A stretch of DNA of 64,000 nucleotides, taken from positions 4,612,710-4,676,709 of the forward strand of contig NC_018398.1 in assembly GCF_000208865.1 (NCBI RefSeq), written 5' to 3'. The notes under the pieces were generated by a model, which had not been told where the DNA came from, ran no database searches, and saw only the letters and a program-made list of their open reading frames with translations. Source of the stretch: Neospora caninum Liverpool. Taxonomy: Eukaryota; Apicomplexa; Conoidasida; Eucoccidiorida; Sarcocystidae. Of this stretch, positions 1 to 11,947 are shown piece by piece; positions within the stretch are counted from its first letter, which is position 1; each line of letters opens with the position of its first letter. The translations under genes were made by a program, and so were the position numbers.

Positions 1-1706
1 TCACGTCATCAGTGCGCTGCTGGCGCCCCATTAGTCCAAAATGCCTCTGCTAGGATGGTTGTTCCGTGAAATGACGAAGGAATCTCCAATCAGTTTTTGG
101 TGTTGTTTTCAGCGCGACGACGCATGCGGATCTATACCTCCGCGCACGCAGGAAGAACGTGACTGTCAAAGTCGTCCACAATGCTTCCATCATGAATGCC
201 ATCGGCTCCTGTGGACTGCAGGTCTGATTCAGTTGCACGTTCCGCTCCAATCAGTCAAGCGAAGGCGGACACCGTGTGGACACTTTTCGAAACTGTTCGT
301 TGGAAAAATACTGTGCGGTGGGACGTACTTCGTTCATATCTGTTTCTCTGAGAGTATGTGCTTTTGAAACAGCTTTATAGGTTCGGAGAGACCGTGTCCA
401 TCCCCTTCTTCGAAGAGTCTTGGCGGCCGGATAGCTTTTACATGAAGATCAAGAAAAACAAGGATGCAGGCTTCCATACACTTTGTCTCCTTGGTAACCA
501 CGCATAAACACTGATTCTGTAGTTCGTGCCCCCTCGCTAATTTAGATGCTTGCCAGTTCGTATCGTGGATGAACGACTACGCTGATGAGAAACACTCACA
601 TGCCGGTTTTGTGTGACTGTAATACGCTGGCTGCAGATATTAAAACGAAGGAGCAAACCGTGGAAAATATGATGAGGGGACGACAAATATATGAGCCACC
701 TCGGTAAGCTCTTCGCTTTTTTGAAGTCCGCGTATGCCCTAATCTCTGAAGGAAAATGAATGGCCCTCAAACAAACAAAGCTCGTGTTAGCTGCTCATGT
801 TGCGTGCAGGTTCATGTCTGTGCAAACAGCTATACGCCAGTTACTTGAGGTTGAAGACAAGCTTGGTGAGAAAGGTGAGTGATTCTGAATCACAATACGA
901 AGCGTAATTGCCAGAAAAGGAGGCTGTGCTTAGATGCGTTGGCAGCATAGGCAGTCCCTCATGGGGGGATCAACGGAAGGAGGGGGGCGGCAGCAGTACC
1001 AGCCTTAAGAATGAATAGGAAAAACTTCACAAGACATAAGCCTCAAACTTTGGCAAGACGCTCAACTGTGGTGTCATTCTTGTGCAGTCTGTGCGAGAGA
1101 TGCGAAGGCTTTCGGCTTGGCTCGGATCGGAGCTGCTTCCCAGCAGATCACATCAGGTACGTGGCGGCATCGAATCGTAGAGAAGATGGACTCCGGCTTT
1201 CGCTCACTGCCTCTCTACACAAATATCATGGCAGCCGGCCGACAATATATGTAGATCCACGTCTTACCCGTTCGGTCTGGCACTGCCTGCAGGGACCCTT
1301 GAGGCACTGCTTTCGGTCGACTTTGGTCCCCCTCTCCATTCTCTGGTAAGACGCTGGTACACCCCAAAAAGCGTCTCTAGCTCCTGAACGCCATGCCCTG
1401 ACAAGTAAACATTCGCCCACGTTTGCACTGTCTTTCAGGTTATATGCGCTCCGACTCTCCACGAGATGGAAACAGAATTTTTCGAGTTGTTCCAGTCGAG
1501 CGACAAACCGGCTGCCGACGCCTGAGGATAACGGCGTTTCCTCTGCCGTCTTCCGCGTCCGGTTGGTTCGATGACTGTCTCTACACCGAAATACGGCCGC
1601 CGCTCCCCTTTTGGTTTTTGCAAACAAGGGTGCGTTTTGTTTTACATGACCGTTGAGGATTTTTCCAGCTCTGTTTTGTTTGCGTTTGACAACCAAATGG
1701 TCAGCT
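1..1706. other. Unassigned left edge, no supported gene
   Basis: The only open frames here are short (at most about 110 codons before the next gene), on both strands. None shows a recognisable motif, a signal sequence or a convincing splice pair. It probably holds the 5' flank of the small gene that starts at 1707, or the end of a gene outside the window. Confidence 0.4.
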
Positions 1707-2236
1707 ATGAGGCGAGGGGGCCTCGTGCTTTTTATTGTTTTGTTCGTGCGGAAGGTTGCTTGCTTTGAACTGGGAACCCCAACAGTGCTGCCGTGCTCGC
1801 GCTGCCAGACGGACTCATATTTGCTTACTTGTTGTGCGCAATACTGCGATGGACGGAAACTTGAAGCGAATCGGCTCTTACTCGTGCGATTTGAAGGGCC
1901 GGGCCTCAATTTTTGCGATGGATGGATTAACGTGTATCTTGGACAAAACCGTGAGGAGTTCGTTGGCCAAGTGCACGTAAACGACGGAGAAATGGTAATC
2001 TTATTAATAAAGGATTCTCCTATATCACGTGGAAAACCGCCCCCGTTCAGATAGAGATACAGTCAACAACGTCGATGGTTGCAGCATCGGTCGAAACGTG
2101 GACACCCCTCTTCAACGTGCCGGAATCGGTTGCAGTTAATGAGTGGCCGCTGCGGAGCGAAACCATCCTATTGACCAGCCTCGGCATAGTCTCTGTCATG
2201 CTGGCGGGGATTTCGTACATATTCTGGAAAACGTAA
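1707..2236 (+). CDS. Small secreted/ER type I membrane protein, possibly TRAP-delta (SSR4)-like
   Basis: Proposed exons are 1707-1976 and 2051-2236, giving 151 residues. The ATG at 1707 opens a clear signal peptide (MRRGGLVLFIVLFVRKVACF). A Cys-rich lumenal segment (CSRC, TCC, YC) follows, then a hydrophobic segment near residues 126-146 ending in FWKT and the stop. The donor CAC|GTAAAC and acceptor TTCAG keep phase 0 across a 74-base intron, short for coccidia. The signal peptide, about 100 lumenal residues, the segment PLFNV followed by a Trp, then one membrane helix and almost no cytosolic tail match the layout of the translocon-associated protein delta subunit, which sits beside Sec61 in the ER. 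The layout is visible; the TRAP-delta identity is inferred and weak. It could be a lineage-specific secretory protein. Confidence 0.45.
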
Positions 2237-3656
2237 GAGACTGCATGGTCGGGAGTGACGACGTTCTTCCCACTGCTCTGTCAGAATCAGAAAAACTGAT
2301 AAGGAATCTCACAAGAGCCGCGACTCATTTCCACATGAGATACACGTCCGGAAACAAGCCGACAAGTGGAGCTTTCTGAGACATCAAGCACGCTGTTCTT
2401 TGAGCGACAAGGATTTATTGACTTACATCACTCTGCACCGGGCGAGTGTTGTGGTAAGGCAAAGGCAACATACACCTGTTAGTCAGTTCTTCAGGGACTT
2501 GCTTGAGAACTGATTCAGGTGGTCGCCACGCCCTAGAGTAGCGATGACACCCCGTGGGAGACACAACCACTGTTAGGCTCCGAATTCAAGTATGCGCTCA
2601 GAAGGCGATTTTGACGATGGGAGGGACGTGGGTTTGTGTCAGCAAGCTGTAATAACGACCCTGAAGTGATCCCAAGCCGATTTCATTGCTGGCAACGGCA
2701 GACTCTTGAATGAAGTACTGCTGAACACTTTTCCATTCCGAACATCTGCCCTATACAAGTAAGACGGTCTAGCTTTTCACTTGCTTTAGCAAGGTCATAT
2801 ACTGCCGCCGTTCAGGCACTCAAATGGTGCCCCACTTTCGACGGACATACGGATAACTCGTAAAATCGCTCGTTTGAAGTGCTGTGGGTTTTTTTTATTC
2901 CCACACTACACGCCATTTGTGATGTGCTGGATAGGGGTGACTAACCTCCATGCGTTGTACCCTTGGTATCGGTAACATGACGAACAGCTTTGTGTGTTCT
3001 ACTCATTGTCCTCATTGTGTTTGTTAAACATAGACTGTCGTCGACGGGACGGCCGGCTACAATCGAAGTCAATTGCCCCTATGCGTTACTGTAACTAACA
3101 TTTGGTTCGAATAAAACATTTCTATTCCATGTGCATCCACGAAAGACGCTTTAGTGGAAGCGGGAACACTCATGGCAAGGCACTTATTCCGGGGATGCGT
3201 ACCTTGCCACCAAAACGTGAATTTACGCACACATGCGCTACACTAGCGGAGTTCACGGCCACCTAGCTACACGAGAAAGCGAAAAAGTACATTTTAAAGG
3301 TCATCCGCTTCGAGGCAACACCATACGACCGTGTTTTTAGAGACAACTAGACACAACAAGACAAAGAAAGGAACCGAGATGGCATGCGCGTTGACCAATC
3401 TCTTCCCACACGAGTAAGATGTTCTCATTGCACAAAGAATGAAAGTCTCTCCAACACCCATCATACTCTCCTAAGGTTTTTTCTCGGCACAGTAGGACAC
3501 TAAGTTTTCTTTGTAGCCGTGAACGATCTGGAATCCCGTGTGGGAGATACACGCCATTTTCGACAGTTTGCCCTCAGCCAAAGACACTATTCACCGTCTG
3601 CGAGGGGTTGTCCTCAACCGAAATGAACTGAAGCGCAAGCAAACATACAGATGCAT

Positions 3657-3697
<41 letters not shown>

Positions 3698-4096
3698 GGT
3701 ACAGATGATGATACAAAATGTGGAGCATCTGCATCCACCAAGCAATACACACAGGAAATACATTCATTGATAGATATATTCAAAATGTATGGCGGCAAAC
3801 AAACGGCAACCCTGTGTTACTAAGTGGACACAAAAACAACGGCACGGACACACGCGCTTCTACTGGGTTCGCGCAAGTCTGCCACAAATGCTCCGCCATC
3901 CAGAACAGTACACTGGGAAGCAACGCTGTTTGCACCAGCGTGGGCTGCATTGTAGAGCACTGGACATAAATCCCAGCGCACATACATATATGCTGGTCTC
4001 TATCGAGGACGTATATGCTAGGACAGTTTCGCATACACCCACACATGCATCATGCATCAACGTTTCGCATCGGCGTTCTAAGTAAACAACCACGAA
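2237..4096. other. Intergenic, no supported gene
   Basis: No frame combines length, splice sites and protein-like composition. A good GT donor overlaps the stop of the upstream gene (GTAAGA at 2233), so a short further exon cannot be excluded. The segment contains a TA microsatellite near 3661. It should also hold 3' sequence of the JUPITER-like gene on the minus strand. Confidence 0.4.
3661..3697. repeat. (TA)n microsatellite
   Basis: An almost pure TA dinucleotide run of about 37 bases, interrupted by one G. It is one of more than ten such runs in this window. Confidence 0.95.
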
Positions 4097-4716
4097 TTAT
4101 TCCGTTTGTTCACAATGCTTACTTGAAGATCTACCTCCTGGCGGCTGATGAACACGAACGGAAGTTTTCGCCTGATTCATTCCGTCATTTGCCACTCCAT
4201 GCTGCCCCGCTGCTGGCGTCGGCGACGGTCTTGAGCTGGACGGTGCGGTTGATGGCGCGCTCGGGATTGCAGGAGCTTGCGCAGCGGGAGGCGGGGCTGG
4301 GGATAAAGGCACATGAAAAAAGCAACAAACCAGTACAGGCGAAAGAGAGAGAGAAGATCGTCCTCAGAAAAATACATCCGATCGATAGAATCCCCGTCAA
4401 ACACTGTTTCCAAAGCATACCCGGCATGGGGACAAGTCCGGCGTACACTGCTGGCACCGTCTGAGGCACCCTGAAAACATGGGCTCGCCATCTGTCCTTT
4501 CAAAGACGGAAAACAAAGGGACAACGTTTCCTGAACATATACATCAGGAGCTAGGCCTGATGTATAGCAACAACATAAGTCAAGCACTTCCAGTTCGTCA
4601 AGTCTTACACCAATTTAGAAGATCACGGCGATTTCGAAAAGTCCTTACTATCATCGCCGAAGCATATCGAAGATGCACCGCCTGGAGCTGCATGCACACG
4701 TGTGCTTGGTTTGTTT
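4097..4716 (-). CDS. JUPITER/HN1-like microtubule-associated protein (5' exon not found)
   Basis: Two linked minus-strand exons are visible: 4716-4649 and 4296-4097. The first has acceptor CCCCCTCTACAG and donor GATA|GTAAGG. The second has acceptor TTATCCCCAG. Phase 1 agrees on both sides. The product contains TRVHAAPGGASSICFGDD, then a Pro/Ala/Ser-rich linker, then VRVHQPPGGRSS near the end. The R-V/L-x-x-PPGG-x-SS element is the signature of the JUPITER/HN1 family of small, disordered microtubule-associated proteins, and here it occurs twice. The first exon starts in phase 2, so a short upstream exon with the ATG is missing; I could not place it between 4717 and about 5700. A donor-like GAG|GTAGAT lies inside the second motif near 4130, so the 3' end could be spliced further. 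The family call rests on the motif alone. Confidence 0.55.
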
Positions 4717-6850
4717 CTGTAGAGGGGGTTGTCGTAACTGTCCACTGCGTCAGAAACAGGAAACAAATCAGGAACCTTGCGCAAAAATCCCTTCAGATTT
4801 CTACGAGGAAGGAGCTTCCACAGCAGAAAGCAATGACCATAACCAGTCCAGCGTTTCCATGTGACGAACACGGTGCCTTGAACTGGAGCGCGGGTGTATG
4901 CACTGATAGCCGAAGGCGCCGAAATAGTCAATTTTTGACTCTAACAGAGCATACCGAGGGAAAGAGCGCAGTCCTTGAGCTCGCGTGTGATTTACATCGT
5001 CTGCCTACAATAATATATATGTTTATTCATGCCTGGGTCTACAGTACTCTGTTGTCGCTAGAATATTATATACATATATATCTAGTGAAAGATAAGGAGA
5101 GAAAACATTGTTGCACGATCTTTAGCAACAGAACTTCAACAGAGAGATATACGCGTATGTTTCCCTCTGTCATATACTGAGCGTAAATGCAGGCGACGAT
5201 GCATAACTGTGGTGTGTGCATACGGTGACACAGACACACGCCTTACTGGAACACACAAGGTACACGAGGAATACCCTGTTATGTGGCTACATATACAGTT
5301 GGATAACATCCGTCTCGCGAGTAACATTTTTTTTTCACAATCACTCGTACTGGCTGCGCGCCCTCCTTGTCATTGGCCATCAGTTCGGCTCGGTGACTCC
5401 CATTCATTCTGGCGAGTACGCAGTTCGTAACGTAAGCAAACGACCGAAAAGATTGCGTCCTCCACTGCCGGCACGTGAGGCATGCGGGAACGCCAGAGGA
5501 GTACGGAATCGTGAGAAGAATTCGTTCACGAGGACGGCCGATTGCGCGTTCTTACCCATTCTGCCGAAGAGGAAAATCACGCGTCGCTGTTTCTTTTCTT
5601 TCCCGGGAGATTTCTGTCCGTCGGAATATATCGACGAATCACGACAACACACCAGAAAACGAGATGGGCAGCGAAGGGTGGACCGGAAGACGAGCAAGTC
5701 CCTGTCGGTTTTGGCAAGACACGGGGGTTAGAGGGGACAGAAAATTTTGGGGGCACGGACCTCTCCGTGCTCGAGAGACAGATTTATAGGAGCGAGACAC
5801 ACCACCAGGTAATGCGGGAAAAAACAGCGGATTGAAACTTTATTTCCTCAGCGACGTATGCGTTCTTAAGACGCCAGGCTTTTTATTTTTTTTACTGCGC
5901 GTGTCAGTGTGTAGAAAACACATATAGAAGCATGTAACCGGTGTGCAGTACGCAGTAGACTTGATGTCGCAAAATTGCCGGCGTATGTGCGGAGACGGTA
6001 AAGTTAAAAACCTGCAGAAAAAACGCAGACTGCCGGCGCTAGAAGATCCCATGCACCGTGACCTTTTCCCACTGGCGAGACACATGCGTCGCCTGCTACT
6101 ACTGAAACGGTTTGCTTTTCAGGACACACTTTATAACCCAAATTCGTGTCCGTTGAATCCGCAGTTCATAGCAGAGACTTTTCAGATTTCTCTTCCAACT
6201 AGCGGAAGTCCTCCTGCCCGTCGAGCCGGGCCCCCCGTGTGCATGCGAGGCCCGCGTGTGCCAATTCTATGTCTGTTCCCGTTTCCTCTGAAAACAACAA
6301 AAGCGTTCTTCTACAGACAAACCCATTTTTGTTGAATCGGAGAAGTTTCACGCATATGAATAGACCCGATGGACTCGACTGACGGGCTCCTTGTTCGGTG
6401 TTGCCCCCGCGTTTGAGAGGGGGCGTCGACGAACCGGCAGGACTACTACCTCTGAGAGAGTCGTGATTTCTCCTTTTCTGTGCATTACGAAGGAATCACG
6501 CTTCCAATTTTCCCAAAGTTACTTGACAACCGTGGCTGTTAGTCCATTTCCCGCAGCACACGGGGAAGAGCAGGTGTGCGGGCGATACCGGACGAATGCG
6601 GCTTCGTAGCTCTGTGTGCGTTTCGGTCTTCTTCGTTTGCTCAGTGTAAAACGCACCGTGTAATTTCTCGCGTTTATCAACATTCCGAATGAGTAGTTGC
6701 AGGCACGTGTTTGCCCGCCGTCTTCCCCACGGTGGGCCAACTCCGCTTTTCTCTGCACCACTCATCTAGAAATTTATCCCTTGCTTTACATACCGCCGCA
6801 ATATATATATATATATATATATATGTTTCAGCTTTTTTTGTATATGCACA
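4717..6850. other. Intergenic, probably holds the first exon and promoter of the JUPITER-like gene
   Basis: Several open frames of 60-170 codons overlap each other on both strands here, and none is convincing. The missing start exon of the minus-strand JUPITER-like gene should lie in this stretch. A 24-base TA run ends about 27 bases before the next ATG at 6851. Confidence 0.4.
6801..6824. repeat. (AT)n microsatellite
   Basis: A pure AT dinucleotide run of 24 bases directly upstream of the 6851 open reading frame. Confidence 0.95.
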
Positions 6851-8023
6851 ATGAGGTCTCTTCTTACACAGGAGCTCGTCCCGCGCATTTTCCCTCCTTC
6901 TGGTGGGGTTAGGTTCTCTTTCGCGGAAAGACTCGCTTCTTGTTCGAGCGAAGAGAAAGTGCTTGTCACAGACACAGTCTGTGCAGCCCTCGCATCGCGG
7001 AACACCTCCTCTCTGTTAAGAGTTTCTGGTGGCAATGACTCCGTGTCGCCGCCCAGCTGCGCCTCCGGTGTCCGTTCATCTGGGAGTGGCACTGTTTGGC
7101 GTTTCGTAGACCGCTCCCCGGAGTTGATTCCAGAGCGTTTCACTCCTTCTCGCGTTTCTGCCCCAGACCTCGCCGCTGTTCTCTCTCAAGCCTATCCGTC
7201 AACGATTCTAGCCCCGGCGGTTCCGCCAGAAGATGCAGGGGACAGAAACGTCCTCGATTGTCGACCGGGGGAGAAGTCCGACCCGGAGGCAGCGCTTTTG
7301 CTTCATTTTTCGCACCCACACACGCAGTTTTCGAGATACGATGCAATGCCAAACACCCTGCAGATCGGCGAAGAAGGCATCGGAGGCATGGCGCATGCGG
7401 CCGCCACCGATGTAGGAGGACGGCTCACGCCGATTATAGTTTCCAGTACTTTACGTTCACCACACAGACACCAGTTCTTGAGGTTAGGATGGAATGGTCT
7501 CGAGGATGCCTCCGGAGATGAAGACATCCAAGATGCCGAACGGAGAAGAGCACTACCGAAGACCGAGAAAAGACTGCGCCCGTCAAACGCGCGAGACACT
7601 GAGCCGGCAGAGAGCCTGCCGGAAAGTTACGCCTCCTTCGTCTTGAGACATGGGCTGGCGGGCCGTTCTCGTTTCTGTGGCGCGTTTCCGCCGAAACACT
7701 GGGAGCAGTTGAGTTTGAAAAGTCGAGTGCTTGGAGACGACGGAAAGACGTTGTCGGAACCGAAAGAAGCAACAGCTGCGCGGGGTTCACGGTGCCTCTC
7801 CGAGGAGACAGCCCAGGTTGGCGAACGCGAAACGCAGGACTCCCTGGCCCGTAGCGTGAAGGGAGACTGCCTGTCTCTCCCTGGAGCAGAGACCGGTGCC
7901 GACGGCTACTACTGCTGGAATCGAAACCCCTCTGCTCGGTACCCGAAGAAAGGCAACAAAGGTTGTCGCCCCGTTTGTCGAGCTATGAGAAAGATTCGCA
8001 AACGCCTGCGTACGGGGCGATAG
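6851..8023 (+). CDS. Hypothetical single-exon protein with a basic C-terminal tail
   Basis: An uninterrupted 390-codon frame starts at the ATG at 6851. I do not recognise the bulk of the protein: it is hydrophilic, has no membrane helix and no repeats, and looks largely disordered from about residue 220 on. The last 30 residues are strikingly basic and contain KKGNKGCRPVCRAMRKIRKR before the stop. Short tails of the form N-x-G-x-RP followed by Arg/Lys-rich residues occur in small organellar ribosomal proteins, so an organellar ribosome role is conceivable, but that is inference from one motif. The frame is much longer than chance frames in this less GC-rich part, which is the main support. 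A TTTCAG acceptor at 6826-6831 suggests that a 5' UTR intron may end just before the ATG. Confidence 0.6.
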   Translation: MRSLLTQELVPRIFPPSGGVRFSFAERLASCSSEEKVLVTDTVCAALASRNTSSLLRVSGGNDSVSPPSCASGVRSSGSGTVWRFVDRSPELIPERFTPSRVSAPDLAAVLSQAYPSTILAPAVPPEDAGDRNVLDCRPGEKSDPEAALLLHFSHPHTQFSRYDAMPNTLQIGEEGIGGMAHAAATDVGGRLTPIIVSSTLRSPHRHQFLRLGWNGLEDASGDEDIQDAERRRALPKTEKRLRPSNARDTEPAESLPESYASFVLRHGLAGRSRFCGAFPPKHWEQLSLKSRVLGDDGKTLSEPKEATAARGSRCLSEETAQVGERETQDSLARSVKGDCLSLPGAETGADGYYCWNRNPSARYPKKGNKGCRPVCRAMRKIRKRLRTGR

Positions 8024-9182
8024 CGAAGATAGAGCACTTTTCTGGCAATCCAAAACTGCGTGCGTTTCACTATTGCTTGTCTTTCCTGCAGTCGCCCCAA
8101 ACAGCCCTAGTGAACTTTAAAACCCACGTTTCTCTCTCTGAGTATTGAAGGAAAGCCTGGACGTTCCCCGTCCTAGTTTGAGCGGGTTTCGATTCCCTTT
8201 TGTTGAAAAGAGGAAACGTGCAGGGGGGTCGTCCTCTGCGTGCTGCCGGAGATGGGTTTCTTTTCGGCATGTGACAGGGCGAGAGAAGGATGCCGCGCTT
8301 CGTTTTTTCGGGAGAAGGCGGGGACGTTTCGTGCTTCGCAAAGACACTAAGGAGGCAGAGCGAAGGCCAGCGAAGAGGGAACAAATGGCAGAGGGGGGCA
8401 CGATTCGAGGAGCGTGGAAATGCGGGGCGGATTTGGCGGAGAGAACGACTGAGGATCAATGAGAGACAGAAAGAGATAAATCTAGGAAAGAAAGGGAGTA
8501 AGCAGCGCCTGTGGAGCGGCGAAGGGGGAGAGAGACGGGAGGAATGGGAAGAAGCCGTTCTTGTGTGGATGGAGGGAACAGCTTCAGTTGTGGCGCAAAG
8601 GCACTAGTGCCGGTGCCTGGTGCCTTTGCGTGTCTTCTTTTTTTGTTTGAAGGCATGGACGCGAGTGTTAATCTCCGCATTCACAGAACGCAGGGAAGTG
8701 TCTAAACGAAGAGAGAATTCGAAGACGCCAGTCTGGCTTGGGCCTTTACACCTCGCTCGGTATGTCGCACGGTTTGACCCTCCCCTCGCGCTCTGTCGTG
8801 ACCTGTCATTCTCGCCGTATCCTTATCGCTTTCGGTCTCACTCTGTATGGTCTCGCATCTCTCAATCATTTTCAACTTCGATGCGGTGTCTCCTCTGTTT
8901 CAAAACGGCTTCCACACTCCTTCACGGCAAAAAGCGCAGTTCCGAAAGGAAAGACGAAGACGCTGGAGGTGCGCTGCGAAGCAACCAAGTCCGTCGGGAG
9001 TTTGCCGCATTTTCACCAGTTTCGAGAGACGTTGAGAGGTTCTTTGCAGGGAATCACTTGCAAGAGACACACTAGGGGTGTGGATGTTAGCGTAGGAGCG
9101 AAGAAATGCCAGGCTGAAGGAAAGGTAGAAGTCTTGCCCACGACACGGAACACACGCGCGTTCGCATCTTGAGAAACGTTCA
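8024..9182. other. Convergent intergenic region
   Basis: Lies between the 3' ends of the 6851 gene (+) and MAK16 (-). The open frames of 60-150 codons overlap on both strands and show no splice or motif support. It is expected to carry both 3' UTRs. Confidence 0.4.
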
Positions 9183-11947
9183 CTACTGTTCTTGAAGCAT
9201 CGCCTCCCGCTCGTCCTCTTCCTCGAATCGAATCGCTTCGCGTGGTTGGCCTATAAACGGAGAGAAACAGACACCTGCACAGTGTTGGCTGCGAACCGCT
9301 TCTCTGTTTAGAAACAGATTTGGGAAAATGCCGTTCATCTGAAAGACGAATGTAGTCCTTACGCCTACCACTGTTGCGCCTGGGCAGAACGCCCGTTCAC
9401 CAGCAACTCCCAGGCCACATTTGCACTTCGATATATATATATATATAATGCTTAATCCTTCCTTGTTAATACATTTGTATTCTGATGGTTGTAGGAAGAT
9501 AGATCTGAAACTCAGTGGCCTTTTTTTCGTATCTTCTTGCTCACGACGTTCTCGCGCAAACACGTCTGCACTTACCTCGTCTGGCGAGTTGTCTCTTGAG
9601 ACCCGATAACTGCAGGAGACGTCCCCCCGACGCACTCTTCATCGGAGACTTCCCAGGCTCCTCTGCAGATTCTTCGTCTTCGGAAACCGTGGAGCTCTGA
9701 CGTTGCTCCGCTCGTCTCCGATCGCGAACAGACGTGGCCGCCAACCCCCGTCGGGGAGCTTTGCGTACCGGTTCCGCCATGTCTTCCTCGCTGAATTCGA
9801 GGTCCTCGATGTCTTCTTCCTCGTCGGACTCGTCGAAGTCGAATTCTTCACTACCCTCACTTTCCGAAAAATCTGAAAGCTCTACGTCTTCCTCGTCTTC
9901 CTCAAAGGCCACTGCACCTGAGCAAAGAGAGCGGCGAGTCAGCAAGAGCGGCAAGAAAGAAACTCACAGAGCGGCGTACGTCCCTTTGGTTCTGCGAGAG
10001 CATGAAGCATCCCGAAACGCTTGCAGCGTGTTCCTTCCTTGTTCCTCACGAGCACCCGCGCTACGCTGCGCGGCCGCATGCAAGCAAACGCGGAGGCTAT
10101 TTTCTGGTGTCCACGATGCGTGTCCGGTCTGTTTTTCGTCCGTGAGCGTCTTATCGATGAACGCGCAGAATCCCCACGAATTCGACATGCTGAACACGAA
10201 AAAGGGCCAGAAGCGACGGCCGCGAAACACAGAAAAAAGTGCCTACCCTTCTTCTCCGCCTTTCCTTGCTGTACCTCGACCTCCTCTTCGTCCTCTTCAG
10301 CTTGCGCAGTCTTCTCCGAATCGAAGTTGTACAGTGTTCCGTAGACACCCTGGCCGCGAAAGAAGTAACCGTACATACACACAACTGAGAAGACCCACGT
10401 CTAGATCTGTGGACCGAATGCACACACTTCCACACAACGAGAAGGCCCAGGAAACAGAAAACTCTGCAGCGACGACTACCGGCAGCAACGGAGGTGCCTC
10501 CGTGCGAACAAACCATCTTCGCTGTCCCTGAGCATGCACATTGTCCTCTTTGAAACTCGCCACCGTCAAGGCCTCCTGAGAAACCGCAGACCCGCGGTGT
10601 TTCGGCTGCACAGTATGCGCTGACTCACACACTTCCACACGGAGATATATATATATATATCCGCGTATCTGCGCTGGAGATTTCGTTGTATGCAACAGTG
10701 GATATGCACATGCAGGCCTTCAGGTTCAACGCATTGAATTCGGCGCATGGAAGCCGCTAGAGACAAGCACAACGCCAGAGATCCACGCGACTGGCGCCCA
10801 ACGAGAGGCGAGGTCGCGTTTCCAATGGAGCGAAAGCGTTGCTTTCACACGGAAAAGGTCAGGCGAGGAGTCTCTTCCACAGGGCGCGTCGACGGGAGTT
10901 AGCCGCAGGAGAAGCGAAAAGACTCGGTGTCTGGGAAGACAGTGTCCTCACCTGCTGCAGCCTCTTCAGGAGCTCCGACTCGATCACATCCTCCAGATGA
11001 GCAGCGACTTCGGCTTTCTTTTCTCTCGCTCGTTCTCTTCTTTCTGTCTTCTGCTTCACCGGAACCAGTTTCTCCCTGCACAAACAGCATTTCCAGAGTC
11101 CTCAGCAAAACAGGTGTTCCACAAAGAGCAGGCAGGCTGGCGAGAGTAACAAATCGCTCGCTCTTTGACTGCCTCCGCAGCGCCTTCTTGCGGATCGCCT
11201 CCCCTTGTCCATGCTTCGTTTTCCTCTTCCTTCTCGTCCTCGTGTGACTCGTCTGTGCCAGGGCCTTCGCTCCTCTTTGCCTCCCTTCAGCGGGTGATAC
11301 AACCACGTGTGGAGAGGCGTCTCGTATCCTGCCACGCGCCGAAACGGGTTTTTTGTGGATATACAAACATACACCTTCACGTGAATGCGGAAGTAGACGT
11401 ACACCGCTTCCGCGCGTCCCCACCCCGCGTGTCCTGCGTCTGTACACGCCAAAAACTATCGACATGGATGTGCAGATGCCAGCCGACAAACGGGCAAGGG
11501 AGAGGGATGCGTTGGGCGAGAAACTCGGAGCGAAGTGAGAGGAGCCTTGTCTTACTTGGGCTTTAGTTCCAGTCGGCGCATGCGATCGAGCATTTGCTTG
11601 AGCTTGATGGCCCGTCTCTTGCAGCGCTCAATCTGGTGTTTCTTGTACACATTTTTCATTTCCCTCTCGATGACCTCCTTCGCCTGCTTGATATTGAGTG
11701 GCAGCCGAATTTTCTCCCACAGTTTCTTCGGCATGTGGGCACGCTCAATCGTCTTCAGACAGAGAAACAGAGCGCCTTGGTGCTCGATGACCGTACCGTA
11801 GTTGCTGTTCGCCAAGGGGCACGAGACGCGGTTGCATTTTCCAGTGACATTGTACTCATTTCTGCACATGTCCTCGCGAAGCGTCTTCACTTTGAAGGAG
11901 CAAAAGTCCTTGTTGATAACGTTCCAAATCACCTCGTCGTTCTGCAT
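9183..11947 (-). CDS. MAK16: MAK16 ribosome-biogenesis factor
   Basis: Five exons on the minus strand: 11947-11556, 11075-10952, 10349-10247, 9917-9576 and 9250-9183. They total 342 residues, and every junction is GT-AG with matching phase. The N-terminus MQNDEVIWNVINKDFCSFKV and the Cys pattern CRNEY...C-N-R-x-S-CPLANS-x-Y are diagnostic of MAK16, a nucleolar protein needed for 60S subunit assembly as part of early pre-60S particles. The second exon (KLVPVKQKTERRERARE) and the YGTLYNF block also match the family. The C-terminal half is very acidic (runs of Glu/Asp/Ser), as in yeast and human MAK16, and then ends in a short RFEEEDE segment. The length is close to the family's usual 300-340 residues. 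The neighbouring DNALI1 gene is transcribed in the same direction. Confidence 0.95.

Noticed and set aside
4479..5180. 233-codon plus-strand frame
   Set aside because: It covers the JUPITER-like exon on the other strand and a TA-rich end; no motif, signal or splice partner.
10566..10772. Minus-strand frames in the MAK16 third intron
   Set aside because: They lie within an intron defined by conserved flanking MAK16 exons in matching phase, and contain a TA run.
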